Positions 29,086-37,299 of a stretch of 64,000 nt of DNA are shown here, piece by piece. The position numbers and the translations under genes are program-made. Position 1 is the stretch's first letter, and every line of letters starts with the position of its first letter. The DNA is taken from NCBI RefSeq assembly GCF_000717275.1, contig NZ_JNYV01000002.1, forward strand, positions 1,357,548 through 1,421,547. The letters run 5' to 3'. This stretch comes from Kitasatospora arboriphila. Its GTDB lineage: Bacteria > Actinomycetota > Actinomycetes > Mycobacteriales > Mycobacteriaceae. The notes below the pieces were generated by a model. The model made no database searches, had not been told where the DNA came from, and saw nothing but the letters and a program-made list of their open reading frames with translations.

Positions 29086-30267
29086 TTGCAGAATCTTTCG
29101 ATCGGCATACTCGCTCACTCGGCAAAAGAAAACGAACGACGGCTACCGATTCATCCTCAGCACTTCCGGAAGATCGAGCCGGGCGTGCGGAGTCGGATCT
29201 CGCTGGAGCACGGCTATGGCCGGCATTTCGGGGTGACCGATGCCGACCTGCGCCCGCTGGTCGGCAACATCGGCACCCGTGAGCAACTCATCGCCGACTG
29301 TGACGTGGTGTTGCTCCCCAAGGTCCAGGCCGCAGATCTTCTTGATATGCGTGTGGGACAAACAGTTTGGGGATGGCCGCATTGCGTGCAGGATGAGGCG
29401 CTCACGCAGGTGGCGATCGACCGGCGACTGACGCTGATCGCCTTCGAGGCGATGAACCACTGGACCGCCGAGGGTGGCTTCGCGTTGCACGTTTTCCACA
29501 AGAACAACGAACTGGCCGGATACAGCTCGGTGCTGCACGCGCTCGAATTGGCGGGCAAGACGGGGGACTACGGCCGTAGGCTGAAGGCGACCGTGATCGG
29601 GTTCGGCGCCACCGCGCGTGGCGCGGTGACCGCATTGAACGCCCACGGGGTGGACGACGTCACCGTCTTGACCAACCGCGACGTCGCGGCCGTCGGTTCG
29701 CCCATCCACTCGACCCAGATCGTCCAGCTCGAGCACGGTGAATCGGGCGAGCCCCAGGGCATGTGGGCCGAGTCGGCAGACGGCCGGGTTCCGGTGGCCG
29801 AGTTCCTCGCCGGCAACGACATCGTTGTCAACTGCGTGCTACAGAACACCGACATGCCGTTGACATTCCTGGACGAATCCGACCTGGCGGGCTTCGCGCC
29901 CGGCAGCATCATCGTCGACGTGTCCTGTGATGAGGGAATGGGTTTCAGCTGGGCGCGGCCGACCACCTTCACCGACCCTTCGTTCATGGTCGGCAACAAC
30001 GTTCTGTACTACGCGGTCGACCACAGTCCGTCATATCTCTGGGACTCGGCCACGTGGGAGATCAGTTCGGCGCTGCTGCCGCATCTCGAGACGATCCTGC
30101 AGGGGCCCGCAGCGTGGGACCGTGTCCCGACCGTGTTCCGGGCAATCGAGATCCGTGAGGGTGTCATCAAGAATCCGAGCATTCTCTCGTTCCAGCACCG
30201 GTCCGCCGAATTCCCGCATGCGGTGGAAGCGGCCGAAAGACGAAACACGTACGAAAACTCACGCTAA
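29086..30267 (+). CDS. AlaDH/PNT-fold dehydrogenase (N5-carboxyethyl-ornithine synthase-like)
   Basis: 393 residues from a TTG at 29086, one base after the stop of the small basic protein; longer in-frame readings run into the opposite-strand xthA and are rejected. The N-terminal AKENERRLPIHPQHFRKI and the NAD-binding segment LKATVIGFGATARGAVTAL (about 167-185) place it with alanine dehydrogenase/transhydrogenase-N-like enzymes; FHKNNELAGYSSVLHALEL and SIIVDVSCDEGMGF fit the carboxyethyl-ornithine synthase branch. Substrate is uncertain. It may belong with the ethanolamine genes that follow after 33 bases, or be independent. Confidence 0.75.
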   Translation: MQNLSIGILAHSAKENERRLPIHPQHFRKIEPGVRSRISLEHGYGRHFGVTDADLRPLVGNIGTREQLIADCDVVLLPKVQAADLLDMRVGQTVWGWPHCVQDEALTQVAIDRRLTLIAFEAMNHWTAEGGFALHVFHKNNELAGYSSVLHALELAGKTGDYGRRLKATVIGFGATARGAVTALNAHGVDDVTVLTNRDVAAVGSPIHSTQIVQLEHGESGEPQGMWAESADGRVPVAEFLAGNDIVVNCVLQNTDMPLTFLDESDLAGFAPGSIIVDVSCDEGMGFSWARPTTFTDPSFMVGNNVLYYAVDHSPSYLWDSATWEISSALLPHLETILQGPAAWDRVPTVFRAIEIREGVIKNPSILSFQHRSAEFPHAVEAAERRNTYENSR

Positions 30268-30272
30268 CGGTG

Positions 30273-30313
30273 CGGTTTCAGTCGCCGGATACCTTGCGGC
30301 ATGACTGAAACCG
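30273..30313. promoter_or_regulatory. Inverted repeat spanning the permease start codon
   Basis: CGGTTTCAGTC (30273-30283) is repeated as its exact reverse complement at 30303-30313, with 19 bases between. The second arm begins at the last base of the ATG (30301-30303) of the ethanolamine permease gene. As RNA it could form an 11-base-pair stem next to the translation start; as DNA it could be an operator. Confidence 0.55.
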
Positions 30314-31710
30314 TTGCAGGGTCGGAAACCTCCGACTATCTCGAAAAGCGTCAACTACGCAAGGGCACGGCCGGCTGGGTGCTGCTGGCCGGGCTCGGCG
30401 TGAGTTATGTGATCTCCGGCGACTACGCCGGCTGGAATGCAGGCCTGCTCGAGGGTGGCTTCGGTGGACTGCTCATCGCCTCGGTCATCATCGCGGCGAT
30501 GTACCTCGCGATGGTCCTCGGCATGGCCGAGATGTCCTCTGCGTTGCCCGCGGCCGGAGGTGGCTACACCTTCGCCCGTCGGGCGATGGGCCCGTGGGGT
30601 GGTTTCGCCACGGGCACGGCCATCCTCATCGAGTACGCCATCGCGCCTGCGGCGATCGCCACCTTCATCGGGGGATACGTCGAATCGCTCGACCTGTTCG
30701 GCATCTCCGACGGCTGGTGGGTCTACCTGGCCGTCTACGTGGTCTTCATCGGTATCCACCTGGTCGGGGCCGGCGAAGCGCTCAAGGCGATGTTCGTGAT
30801 CACCGCCATCGCACTGGTCGGCCTGGTGATCTTCGGGATAGCCGCGCTCGGCAAGTTCGACGCGGGTCTGCTCACCGACATCGCCCCGGACCCCGACGCC
30901 GCCGGGTCGTCGGATTTCATGCCGTTCGGCTACCTGGGCATCTGGTCTGCGCTTCCCTTCGCCATCTGGTTCTTCCTTGCGATCGAGGGTGTTCCGCTTG
31001 CCGCGGAGGAGGCCGAGAACCCGGAGAAGAACGTGCCGCGGGGCATCATCGCCGCAATGGGCGTACTGCTGCTGACCTGCGCACTGGTGTTGTTCCTCGC
31101 CACCGGGGCCCTCGGGGCCCAGGGCGTGGGGGAGTCCGCGAACCCCCTGGTCGACGCGCTCGACGGCACCACCGCGACCGTCGTCAACTACATCGGGTTG
31201 GCCGGCCTGGTCGCCAGCTTCTTCTCGATCATGTACGCCTACTCGCGCCAGCTCTTCGCCCTGTCGCGTGCGGGCTATCTGCCAACCGTGCTGTCGGTGA
31301 CCAACAGCCGCAAGGCGCCCACCTGGGCGCTGATCATCCCGGGTGTCATCGGGTTCGCCCTGACCTTCACCGGTGAGGGTGCGATCCTGCTCAACATGGC
31401 GGTCTTCGGGGCGGCGCTGAGCTACGTGTTGATGATGGTGAGCCACATCGTGCTGCGCGTTCGCGAGCCCGAGATGGAACGGCCTTACCGGACGCCGGGA
31501 GGCATCGTCACCACCGGATTCGCGCTGGTCATCGCGGTGGCGTCGGTGATCGCCACCTTCTTGGTCGACACCACCGCGGCTTTGTGGTGTCTGGCGGCAT
31601 TCGTCGCGTTCATGGCCTACTTTGGCCTGTACAGCCGCAAGCACCTGGTGGCGTCCTCGCCCGACGAGGAGTTCGCGCTGCTTGCCGAGGTCGACAAGGA
31701 AATGGATTGA
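30301..31710 (+). CDS. eat: Ethanolamine permease (APC family)
   Basis: 469-residue amino-acid/polyamine/organocation-type transporter with about 12 hydrophobic segments. The N-terminal part (YLEKRQLRKGTAGWVLL, GLGVSYVISGDYAGWN) and PAAGGGYTFARRAMGPWGGF match the ethanolamine permease branch. It is immediately followed by eutB and eutC, so it most likely imports ethanolamine as a nitrogen and carbon source. The start codon lies beside an inverted repeat and there is no clear Shine-Dalgarno. Confidence 0.88.
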   Translation: MTETVAGSETSDYLEKRQLRKGTAGWVLLAGLGVSYVISGDYAGWNAGLLEGGFGGLLIASVIIAAMYLAMVLGMAEMSSALPAAGGGYTFARRAMGPWGGFATGTAILIEYAIAPAAIATFIGGYVESLDLFGISDGWWVYLAVYVVFIGIHLVGAGEALKAMFVITAIALVGLVIFGIAALGKFDAGLLTDIAPDPDAAGSSDFMPFGYLGIWSALPFAIWFFLAIEGVPLAAEEAENPEKNVPRGIIAAMGVLLLTCALVLFLATGALGAQGVGESANPLVDALDGTTATVVNYIGLAGLVASFFSIMYAYSRQLFALSRAGYLPTVLSVTNSRKAPTWALIIPGVIGFALTFTGEGAILLNMAVFGAALSYVLMMVSHIVLRVREPEMERPYRTPGGIVTTGFALVIAVASVIATFLVDTTAALWCLAAFVAFMAYFGLYSRKHLVASSPDEEFALLAEVDKEMD

Positions 31711-31714
31711 GGGT

Positions 31715-33136
31715 GTGACCGTCTACCGACACACGCTTGCCGGCACCACCTACGCCTTCGACGGCTTGGTCGAGCTGCTGGCAAAAGCCACTCCGCGCCG
31801 AAGCGGCGACGAGTTGGCCGGGTGTGCTGCCGAGTCGGACACCGAGCGGGCGGCAGCGCAGTGGGCACTGGCCGACGTTCCGCTGACCGTGTTCCTGTCC
31901 GAGGCGGTGGTGCCGTACGAATCCGACGAGGTCACCCGGTTGATCATGGATTCGCATGACAGCGAAGCCTTTTCGCCGGTGTCGTCGATGACCGTCGGTG
32001 GTCTTCGTGATTGGCTGCTCGAGGTCGCGGCCAGGCCCTCGGACGTCGCGGCGGCGACATTCCGGAACGTCGCGCCGGGTCTGACGCCGGAAATGGTTGC
32101 GGCGGTGAGCAAATTGATGCGCAACCAGGACCTCATCGCGGTCGCCAAGGCGGTTTCGGTGGTGACGGCGTTTCGCACCACGATCGGGCTTCCGGGCCGG
32201 CTGGCCACCCGGTTGCAGCCCAATCATCCGACCGACGATCCGACCGGGATCGCCGCGGCGACGCTGGATGGTCTGCTGCTCGGATGCGGCGACGCGGTGA
32301 TCGGGATCAATCCGGCCACCGATTCACCACACGCCACATCTGAACTGCTGTTGTTGCTCGACGACATTCGCCGGCGGTTCGAGATCCCCGTGCAGTCGTG
32401 CGTGCTGTCGCACGTCACCACCACCATCGGCCTGGTGGAAGCCGGTGCGCCGGTGGATCTGGTGTTCCAGTCGATCGCGGGAACCGAAGGCGCCAACAAG
32501 GGATTCGGAGTGGATCTGGCCTTGTTGCGTGAGGGCAACGAAGCGGGCAGGTCGTTGTCGCGCGGCACCGTCGGCGACAACGTGATGTACCTCGAGACCG
32601 GGCAGGGATCGGCGCTTTCGGCAGGGGCGCACCTCGGAACCGGTGGTAGGCCCGTGGATCAGCAGACTTTGGAGACGCGGGCGTACGCCGTTGCGCGAGA
32701 ACTGGAACCGCTGCTGATCAACACGGTCGTCGGTTTCATCGGTCCCGAGTACCTCTACGACGGCAAGCAGATCGTGCGGGCCGGACTCGAAGATCACTTC
32801 TGCGGGAAGTTGCTCGGGCTGCCGATGGGTGTGGACGTCTGCTACACCAATCACGCCGAGGCCGACCAGGACGACATGGACGATCTGCTCACCCTTCTCG
32901 GGGTTGCCGGCGTGCCGTTTGTCATCACCGTTCCCGGAGCCGACGATGTGATGCTCGGCTACCAGAGCCTGTCGTTCCACGACGCCCTGTACGCGCGGCG
33001 GACGCTCGGACTGAAGCCGGCGCCGGAGTTCGAGGCGTGGCTCGACCGGGTGGGAATGCTGGGAGCCGACGGTCGGGTGCTCGACCTGGCGCCCGAGTCG
33101 TCACCTCTGCACAGCCTGACGGGGCCGGTGGGCTGA
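31715..33136 (+). CDS. eutB: Ethanolamine ammonia-lyase large subunit
   Basis: 473 residues from GTG 31715, four bases after the permease stop; a longer in-frame reading overlaps the permease and is rejected. EutB is the TIM-barrel catalytic subunit of adenosylcobalamin-dependent ethanolamine ammonia-lyase, giving acetaldehyde and ammonia. Visible family segments are YAFDGLVELLAKATPRRSGD, RTTIGLPGRLATRLQPNHP, GTEGANKGFGVDLALLREG, LETGQGSALSAGAH and GLPMGVDVCYTNHAEADQDD. The next gene starts within its stop codon. I saw no cobalamin riboswitch upstream and no microcompartment genes. Confidence 0.93.
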   Translation: MTVYRHTLAGTTYAFDGLVELLAKATPRRSGDELAGCAAESDTERAAAQWALADVPLTVFLSEAVVPYESDEVTRLIMDSHDSEAFSPVSSMTVGGLRDWLLEVAARPSDVAAATFRNVAPGLTPEMVAAVSKLMRNQDLIAVAKAVSVVTAFRTTIGLPGRLATRLQPNHPTDDPTGIAAATLDGLLLGCGDAVIGINPATDSPHATSELLLLLDDIRRRFEIPVQSCVLSHVTTTIGLVEAGAPVDLVFQSIAGTEGANKGFGVDLALLREGNEAGRSLSRGTVGDNVMYLETGQGSALSAGAHLGTGGRPVDQQTLETRAYAVARELEPLLINTVVGFIGPEYLYDGKQIVRAGLEDHFCGKLLGLPMGVDVCYTNHAEADQDDMDDLLTLLGVAGVPFVITVPGADDVMLGYQSLSFHDALYARRTLGLKPAPEFEAWLDRVGMLGADGRVLDLAPESSPLHSLTGPVG

Positions 33137-33858
33137 TGAGCGATTTGTGGGACGGTTTGCGTTTACGGACCGCTGCTCGAATAGGGTTGGGGCGCACCGG
33201 CGATTCGCTGCCCACCAGCCGAGTGCTGGAGTTCGCCGCCGCGCATGCCGCCGCTCGCGACGCGGTGCACCAGCCGCTGGATGTCGGGGGCCTCGCGGCC
33301 GCGGTGACCGAGGTGGGTCTCGGCGAACCCATCGTGGTCACCAGCAAGGCATCCGACCGCAGCGAATACCTGAGGCGTCCGGACCTGGGCCGCACACCGG
33401 ACGACCTGGCGGCAGTGCCGGAGGCCAGCGCTGGCATCGGCTTCGTCCTGGCGGACGGGCTGTCACCGATTGCCCTGTCCGAACATGGAGCCGGATTGCT
33501 CTCGGCACTCAAAGACGTTCTGGCGCCTCGCTACTCGCTCGCTCCGCCGGTCATCGCGACCCAGGCGCGGGTGGCCCTCGGTGACCACATCGGTGCGGCT
33601 CAAAAGGTCGGAACACTGATCGTCATCATCGGCGAGCGGCCGGGGCTGTCGGTGGCCGACAGTGTGGGCATCTACCTCACCCACCTCCCGGAGCCCGGCC
33701 GGGCGGATTCGATGCGCAACTGCATTTCGAACATTCACCCGCCCGGGGGCCTGGGGTACGCCGATGCCGCACGCGTCTGCGCGGCGCTGGTCGAAGGTGC
33801 CCGCAAGCTGGGGCGCAGCGGTGTGGACCTCAAGGACAACAGCCGGGCCCTCACCTGA
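33136..33858 (+). CDS. eutC: Ethanolamine ammonia-lyase small subunit
   Basis: 240 residues from ATG 33136, which overlaps the eutB stop by one base (TGATG), so translation is coupled. EutC is the cobalamin-binding small subunit. Signatures include LRLRTAARIGLGRTGDSLPT, LEFAAAHAAARDAVH, PVIATQARVALGDHIG, IIGERPGLSVADSVGIYLT and NCISNIHPPGGLGYADAA. It completes a minimal permease-eutB-eutC unit. A long inverted repeat begins 16 bases after the stop. Confidence 0.93.
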   Translation: MSDLWDGLRLRTAARIGLGRTGDSLPTSRVLEFAAAHAAARDAVHQPLDVGGLAAAVTEVGLGEPIVVTSKASDRSEYLRRPDLGRTPDDLAAVPEASAGIGFVLADGLSPIALSEHGAGLLSALKDVLAPRYSLAPPVIATQARVALGDHIGAAQKVGTLIVIIGERPGLSVADSVGIYLTHLPEPGRADSMRNCISNIHPPGGLGYADAARVCAALVEGARKLGRSGVDLKDNSRALT

Positions 33859-33874
33859 CCGGCCCGGGTCTCCC

Positions 33875-33946
33875 CAAATTCGCTCCACCTACCTGCGTTC
33901 GATCCGGTTGCACCGGGCGCGAACGCAAGGAGGTGGAGCGAATTTG
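33875..33946. repeat. Large intergenic inverted repeat (27-base arms)
   Basis: Arms at 33875-33901 and 33920-33946 are reverse complements with 2 mismatches in 27, separated by 18 bases. They contain CAAATTCGCTCCACC on one side and GGTGGAGCGAATTTG on the other. The element lies between the convergent ends of eutC and the next gene and has no T-tract. It may act as a two-way terminator or be a member of a dispersed palindromic repeat family. Confidence 0.8.
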
Positions 33947-33954
33947 CGGGTGGG

Positions 33955-34527
33955 TCAGAGCCAGGGGCCCTCGGCGCGCAGGTTGTCGACCTCGTCCATC
34001 GCCGTTCGGAGTTTGCCCAACCACTCGTCGGTATGCGCGCCGACCAGTTTGACCGACCACGCCAGCGCGTCGGCACGGGAGCGGGCTACTCCGGCATCAA
34101 CAAGAGTGTCGAGCACCTGACGTTCGGGCTGGCGGAGCCGGGTCATCACCGGAACAGCGATGTGGGTGAAGAGGATTCGCTGGTCACCGACCTTGACGCC
34201 CCATGACACCTTGCGCGCATAACGGGCCTGTGCCTCGTCGGCGATGGCCATCCGTTCACCGCGGGTGTCCTCTCGGAAACGCGACGCCCGACCCTCTGCT
34301 GCTGCAACCGCGTTCCCCTCCTCGCCGGTATCCGGCGGTGTGAGTGTGCCGATCACGGTGATCTCGTCTCGGTCGACGGTGACCTCGACAGGTCCTGAGA
34401 ACCAGTTGTCGGGAAGTCGTCCGGCGAACCAGGCAGCAGCGTCGCCGGCGTCGGGTAGTTCGGCCTGTTGCCAGCCGCCGCGGCGTCCGGCTCCCGGACC
34501 GCGTGAGCCTCGGTGTTCGTTTTTCAT
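33955..34527 (-). CDS. Conserved-looking protein of unknown function (190 aa)
   Basis: Not recognised. The first 20 residues are basic and glycine/arginine-rich (HRGSRGPGAGRRGG). The middle has a beta-rich part (GPVEVTVDRDEITVIGTL) and a charged helical part (RASRFREDTRGERMAIADEA). The second half (SWGVKVGDQRILFTHIAVPV, RQVLDTLVDAGVARSRADALAWSVKLVG) looks like a helical domain resembling a ribbon- or helix-type regulator, but no family can be named. No signal peptide or membrane helix. Start ATG 34527 has a GAGGAGAC-like ribosome site. Two tandem 8-base repeats lie just upstream. Confidence 0.75.
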   Translation of the reverse strand: MKNEHRGSRGPGAGRRGGWQQAELPDAGDAAAWFAGRLPDNWFSGPVEVTVDRDEITVIGTLTPPDTGEEGNAVAAAEGRASRFREDTRGERMAIADEAQARYARKVSWGVKVGDQRILFTHIAVPVMTRLRQPERQVLDTLVDAGVARSRADALAWSVKLVGAHTDEWLGKLRTAMDEVDNLRAEGPWL

Positions 34528-34544
34528 GTCGTCTCCTCGGTAGG

Positions 34545-34560
34545 TGATTACATGATTACA
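34545..34560. repeat. Tandem 8-base repeat upstream of the unknown gene
   Basis: TGATTACA occurs twice in direct succession (34545-34552, 34553-34560), 18 bases upstream of the ATG of the minus-strand gene at 33955-34527. Its AT content stands out from the surroundings. It could be a -10 region or an operator; only the repeat is certain. Confidence 0.45.
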
Positions 34561-34616
34561 CCGTTACAGACTGCCGTCGAGGTCGTTCGCTGTGGGCAGA
34601 GCGCTAGGCTCGCGGT

Positions 34617-35048
34617 ATGCCCCTCACCTGGGAGAACTCTGAGTCAGGCCTCATGCGGCTGCCGTCAGGGCGAGTGATTCGCGGTCGCGGTCTGCGACAC
34701 GACACGACCTCTGAATCAGTCCCTGATTTCGGGCTGTACCTGCTGGGGGCCAGGCCTGCCGCAATGAACTGGGAGAGTCGATGGGTGCGGTGGCGTGACT
34801 TCTGGTTGCCGGCTGACCCGGTCGACTTCCGGTCGGCGTTGCACGAGCTGTGGGATCGCGCCATATCGGAGCGGGTCGAGATCGCCTGCGGCGGCGGATA
34901 CGGACGCACCGGTACTGCGATGGCGTGCCTGGCGATCGTCGACGGGGTGCCCGCAGCCGACGCGGTGGCGTACGTGCGGGCCACATACTCGCCGCGAGCG
35001 GTCGAGACCCCGTGGCAGCGCCGGTTTGTGGCGCGCTTCAAGTCTTGA
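34617..35048 (+). CDS. Protein-tyrosine/dual-specificity-phosphatase-like protein
   Basis: 143 residues with the CX5R phosphatase loop CGGGYGRTGT: nucleophile Cys91 and Arg97. The preceding DFWLPADPVDFRSALHELWD and the following AMACLAIVDGVPAADAVAYV fit a small cysteine-based phosphatase of the PTP/DSP superfamily. A general-acid aspartate may be in WLPADPVD. Substrate unknown. It stands alone between two minus-strand genes. Start ATG 34617. Confidence 0.8.
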   Translation: MPLTWENSESGLMRLPSGRVIRGRGLRHDTTSESVPDFGLYLLGARPAAMNWESRWVRWRDFWLPADPVDFRSALHELWDRAISERVEIACGGGYGRTGTAMACLAIVDGVPAADAVAYVRATYSPRAVETPWQRRFVARFKS

Positions 35049-35088
35049 TCTCACGGTCGGCGGGGAAAGGACCCGCTCGGCGGGGGCA

Positions 35089-36051
35089 TCAGTAGTCGAT
35101 GTACCCGTAACTGTGGTGCAGGCCAAAACCCAAGCGGCGGTACCAACCCCGTGCGGTGTTGTTTCCGGTTTCGACCTGCAGGTAGATCGACGTGGCGCCC
35201 TGCGCCTCACCCCATTGCTCCAGTGCGGTGAGGATCGACCGCCCGAGCCCGCGGCCCCGACACTCGGGTGCGGTCCACAGTGCCGAGAGGCCCAGCCACC
35301 GATCGTCACGGAGTCCGTCGGTCACTGCCCCTCGGCCGATCGCCACGAGTGCGCCGTCGGAGTCGTGAATGCCCGCGAACGCGAGGGTGCCGCCGTCGAC
35401 CGCTGACACCACGGCGGCGGCCAGTGAGGCATTGGAGTCACCGTGTGCGACGCAGTATTTCGCAGCCCATCGTTCGGTGGGGCTGTCGGTGATGTCGACC
35501 GGATGATCGGGGGACGATGCCAACACACCGATCGGAGCGGTGAGTGCTTCGACCGTGATGACGTAGTCGTCCACCGGCACATGCGAACCCGGGATCAGCC
35601 GTGTCACCACCGCCAGCTTCAGCGGCAGATCGCGATCGGCGTACCACTGCCGTAGCCGCTCGATCGTCTCGCCATCGACCTTCGCGCCCATCTCCAGCGG
35701 CACCGCCGAATTGGCGCGGCGGCTGAACCCGCCGCCCGCCCGGGCGCGCCAGCCGCTGATCATCTCCCACTCGAGGCCGGGCCAGCCTCGGGCCGCGGCC
35801 ACCTCGAGCGACCGGATCTCGGAGTTTCGGACCGGTTTGACGGACAGGACCTTGATGGCCTGCACCAGCGAGGTGGGCACCCGGACCGACTCGTCACCGC
35901 GCCGGACCACCAGCACGGACGAATCACGCGACTCCAGGATCCCGGTGACATCGCTCAACGTGGCCGACTCGTCGGCGCGCCAGTCGGCGGGGGCGCCGGG
36001 ACCCTTGTGGAAGCGGACCACCACCCGGTCCCCGGGTGATGGGGTGCTCAC
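35089..36051 (-). CDS. GNAT-family N-acetyltransferase
   Basis: 320 residues: an N-terminal small beta-domain (GDRVVVRFHKG, LSDVTGILESRDSSVLVVRR), a middle part, and a C-terminal GNAT domain (ALWTAPECRGRGLGRSILTALEQWGEAQGATSIYLQVETGNNTARGWYRRLGF) with the acetyl-CoA loop CRGRGLG. I recall this two-domain family from M. tuberculosis Rv0428c, next to def as here. The start GTG at 36051 is 39 bases from the def stop, so the two are probably co-transcribed, def first. Substrate unknown. Confidence 0.88.
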   Translation of the reverse strand: MSTPSPGDRVVVRFHKGPGAPADWRADESATLSDVTGILESRDSSVLVVRRGDESVRVPTSLVQAIKVLSVKPVRNSEIRSLEVAAARGWPGLEWEMISGWRARAGGGFSRRANSAVPLEMGAKVDGETIERLRQWYADRDLPLKLAVVTRLIPGSHVPVDDYVITVEALTAPIGVLASSPDHPVDITDSPTERWAAKYCVAHGDSNASLAAAVVSAVDGGTLAFAGIHDSDGALVAIGRGAVTDGLRDDRWLGLSALWTAPECRGRGLGRSILTALEQWGEAQGATSIYLQVETGNNTARGWYRRLGFGLHHSYGYIDY

Positions 36052-36090
36052 GTGCGGCGGCCGGTCACAGGCCGATCCCGACCGATGCGG

Positions 36091-36699
36091 TCAGTCCTCG
36101 TCATCGTGTCCGAAGGGATCGGCGTCTTCGCCGGGTAACCAGGAGAGCCCTGGCACCCCCCAGCCGTTGCGCTTGATGGTCTTCTTGGCCGCGCGGGCGT
36201 TGCGGCCTATCAACACGTCGGTGTACAGGAAACCGTCGACGTGCCCGGTCTCGTGTTGGAGCATCCGGGCAAAGAATCCTTTGCCCTCGATCTCCACCGG
36301 GTCGCCGTTGCGGTCGACCCCGGTGACCTTGGCCCAGTCGGCGCGGCCGGTCGGGAACTGTTCGCCGGGCACCGACAGGCAACCCTCGTCGTTGTCGTCG
36401 GGGTCGGGCATCGTCTCGGGGATCTCCGACGTCTCGAGGACGGGATTGATCACCTCGCCGCGACGACGAGGACCCGTGCGGCCGTCGCCCTCGGGGCAGT
36501 CGTAGACGAACATGCGCTTGGCGACGCCAACCTGATTGGCGGCGAGTCCGACACCGTTGGCGGCATCCATCGTCTCGTACATGTCGTCGAGCAGCGCGGC
36601 CACGTCGGCGGGGGCCTTGCCCTCGGCGTCCAATGCGACGATTTCAGTCGGGTTGTGCAGCACCGGATCACCGACGATGCAGATGGGAAGAATTGCCAT
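36091..36699 (-). CDS. def: Peptide deformylase
   Basis: 202 residues from ATG 36699 ([17 protein letters not shown]); an upstream in-frame codon would add seven residues of no family character. All three deformylase motifs are present: [10 protein letters not shown] (49-58), EGCLS (105-109, metal-binding Cys107) and QHETGH (148-153, HExxH metal site). It removes the formyl group of new proteins. The C-terminus is extended by an acidic tail ([13 protein letters not shown]). It diverges from the DUF3263 gene. Confidence 0.95.
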   Translation of the reverse strand: MAILPICIVGDPVLHNPTEIVALDAEGKAPADVAALLDDMYETMDAANGVGLAANQVGVAKRMFVYDCPEGDGRTGPRRRGEVINPVLETSEIPETMPDPDDNDEGCLSVPGEQFPTGRADWAKVTGVDRNGDPVEIEGKGFFARMLQHETGHVDGFLYTDVLIGRNARAAKKTIKRNGWGVPGLSWLPGEDADPFGHDDED

Positions 36700-36852
36700 G
36701 GTGGTCAGATTACTCGGCACGCCATCGCGCGAATTCCATTGGCGGCGTGGTTAGATGTACTGCGAACCACACTGTTGTAATTCACACCGTTGATAGCGAC
36801 GAACTCCGGTGTGGCGACGGGGTGGAGCAGGACCGATTCTCAAGGGAGCGAG

Positions 36853-37200
36853 ATGGACGGCGCAACCGCGCGAGACCAGCAATCCGGGCAGGCGGACAAC
36901 TCACACCAAGACCACGCAGAGCTCGGTCCGGGCGAGGTCGGGGCCGACGGATTGACTCGGCGTGAGCATGACATCTTGGCCTTCGAACGGCAGTGGTGGA
37001 AGTACGCCGGTGCCAAAGAAGAGGCCATCAAAGAACTGTTCGGTCTGTCCGCGACCCGTTACTACCAGGTACTCAATGCCTTGGTGGACCGTCCGGAGGC
37101 GCTGGCCGCAGATCCGATGCTGGTGAAGCGACTCCGTCGTCTGCGCGCGAGCCGGCAGAAGGCCCGGGCGGCTCGCCGGCTCGGATTCGACGTCACCTGA
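36853..37200 (+). CDS. DUF3263 protein
   Basis: 115 residues from ATG 36853, with AGGGAGCGAG upstream as ribosome site. After a polar N-terminus the conserved DUF3263 domain runs from about 35 (LTRREHDILAFERQWWKYAGAKEEAIKELFGLSATRYYQVLNALVD), which has the appearance of a helix-turn-helix, and ends in a basic tail (RRLRASRQKARAARRLGF). Probable DNA-binding protein of unknown target; the M. tuberculosis counterpart, as I recall Rv0430, is in the same gene order. Confidence 0.88.
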   Translation: MDGATARDQQSGQADNSHQDHAELGPGEVGADGLTRREHDILAFERQWWKYAGAKEEAIKELFGLSATRYYQVLNALVDRPEALAADPMLVKRLRRLRASRQKARAARRLGFDVT

Positions 37201-37263
37201 TGGTTGTGCCGACCCGCCACGCCCTCGGCGCCTTTGGCCCTGTCGGTCAGTCGGGCCGGAAAT

Positions 37264-37295
37264 TTTCGTAAGGTTGGCAAGTTTCGTAAGGTTGG
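37264..37295. repeat. Direct repeat before the LytR_C gene
   Basis: TTTCGTAAGGTTGG occurs twice (37264-37277 and 37282-37295) with a period of 18 bases. The second copy ends 4 bases before the ATG of the LytR_C gene, so it includes the ribosome-binding region. It may be a tandem operator or duplicated translation signal. Confidence 0.6.
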
Positions 37296-37299
37296 TCCA

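Noticed and set aside
30355..31644. 429-codon minus-strand frame opposite the ethanolamine permease
   Set aside because: Charged, low-complexity translation (GDEE/HRR-type) typical of the antisense of a membrane protein gene.
31600..31720. Cobalamin riboswitch for eutBC
   Set aside because: The genes are almost contiguous with the permease and no B12-box-like sequence was seen there or upstream of 30301.
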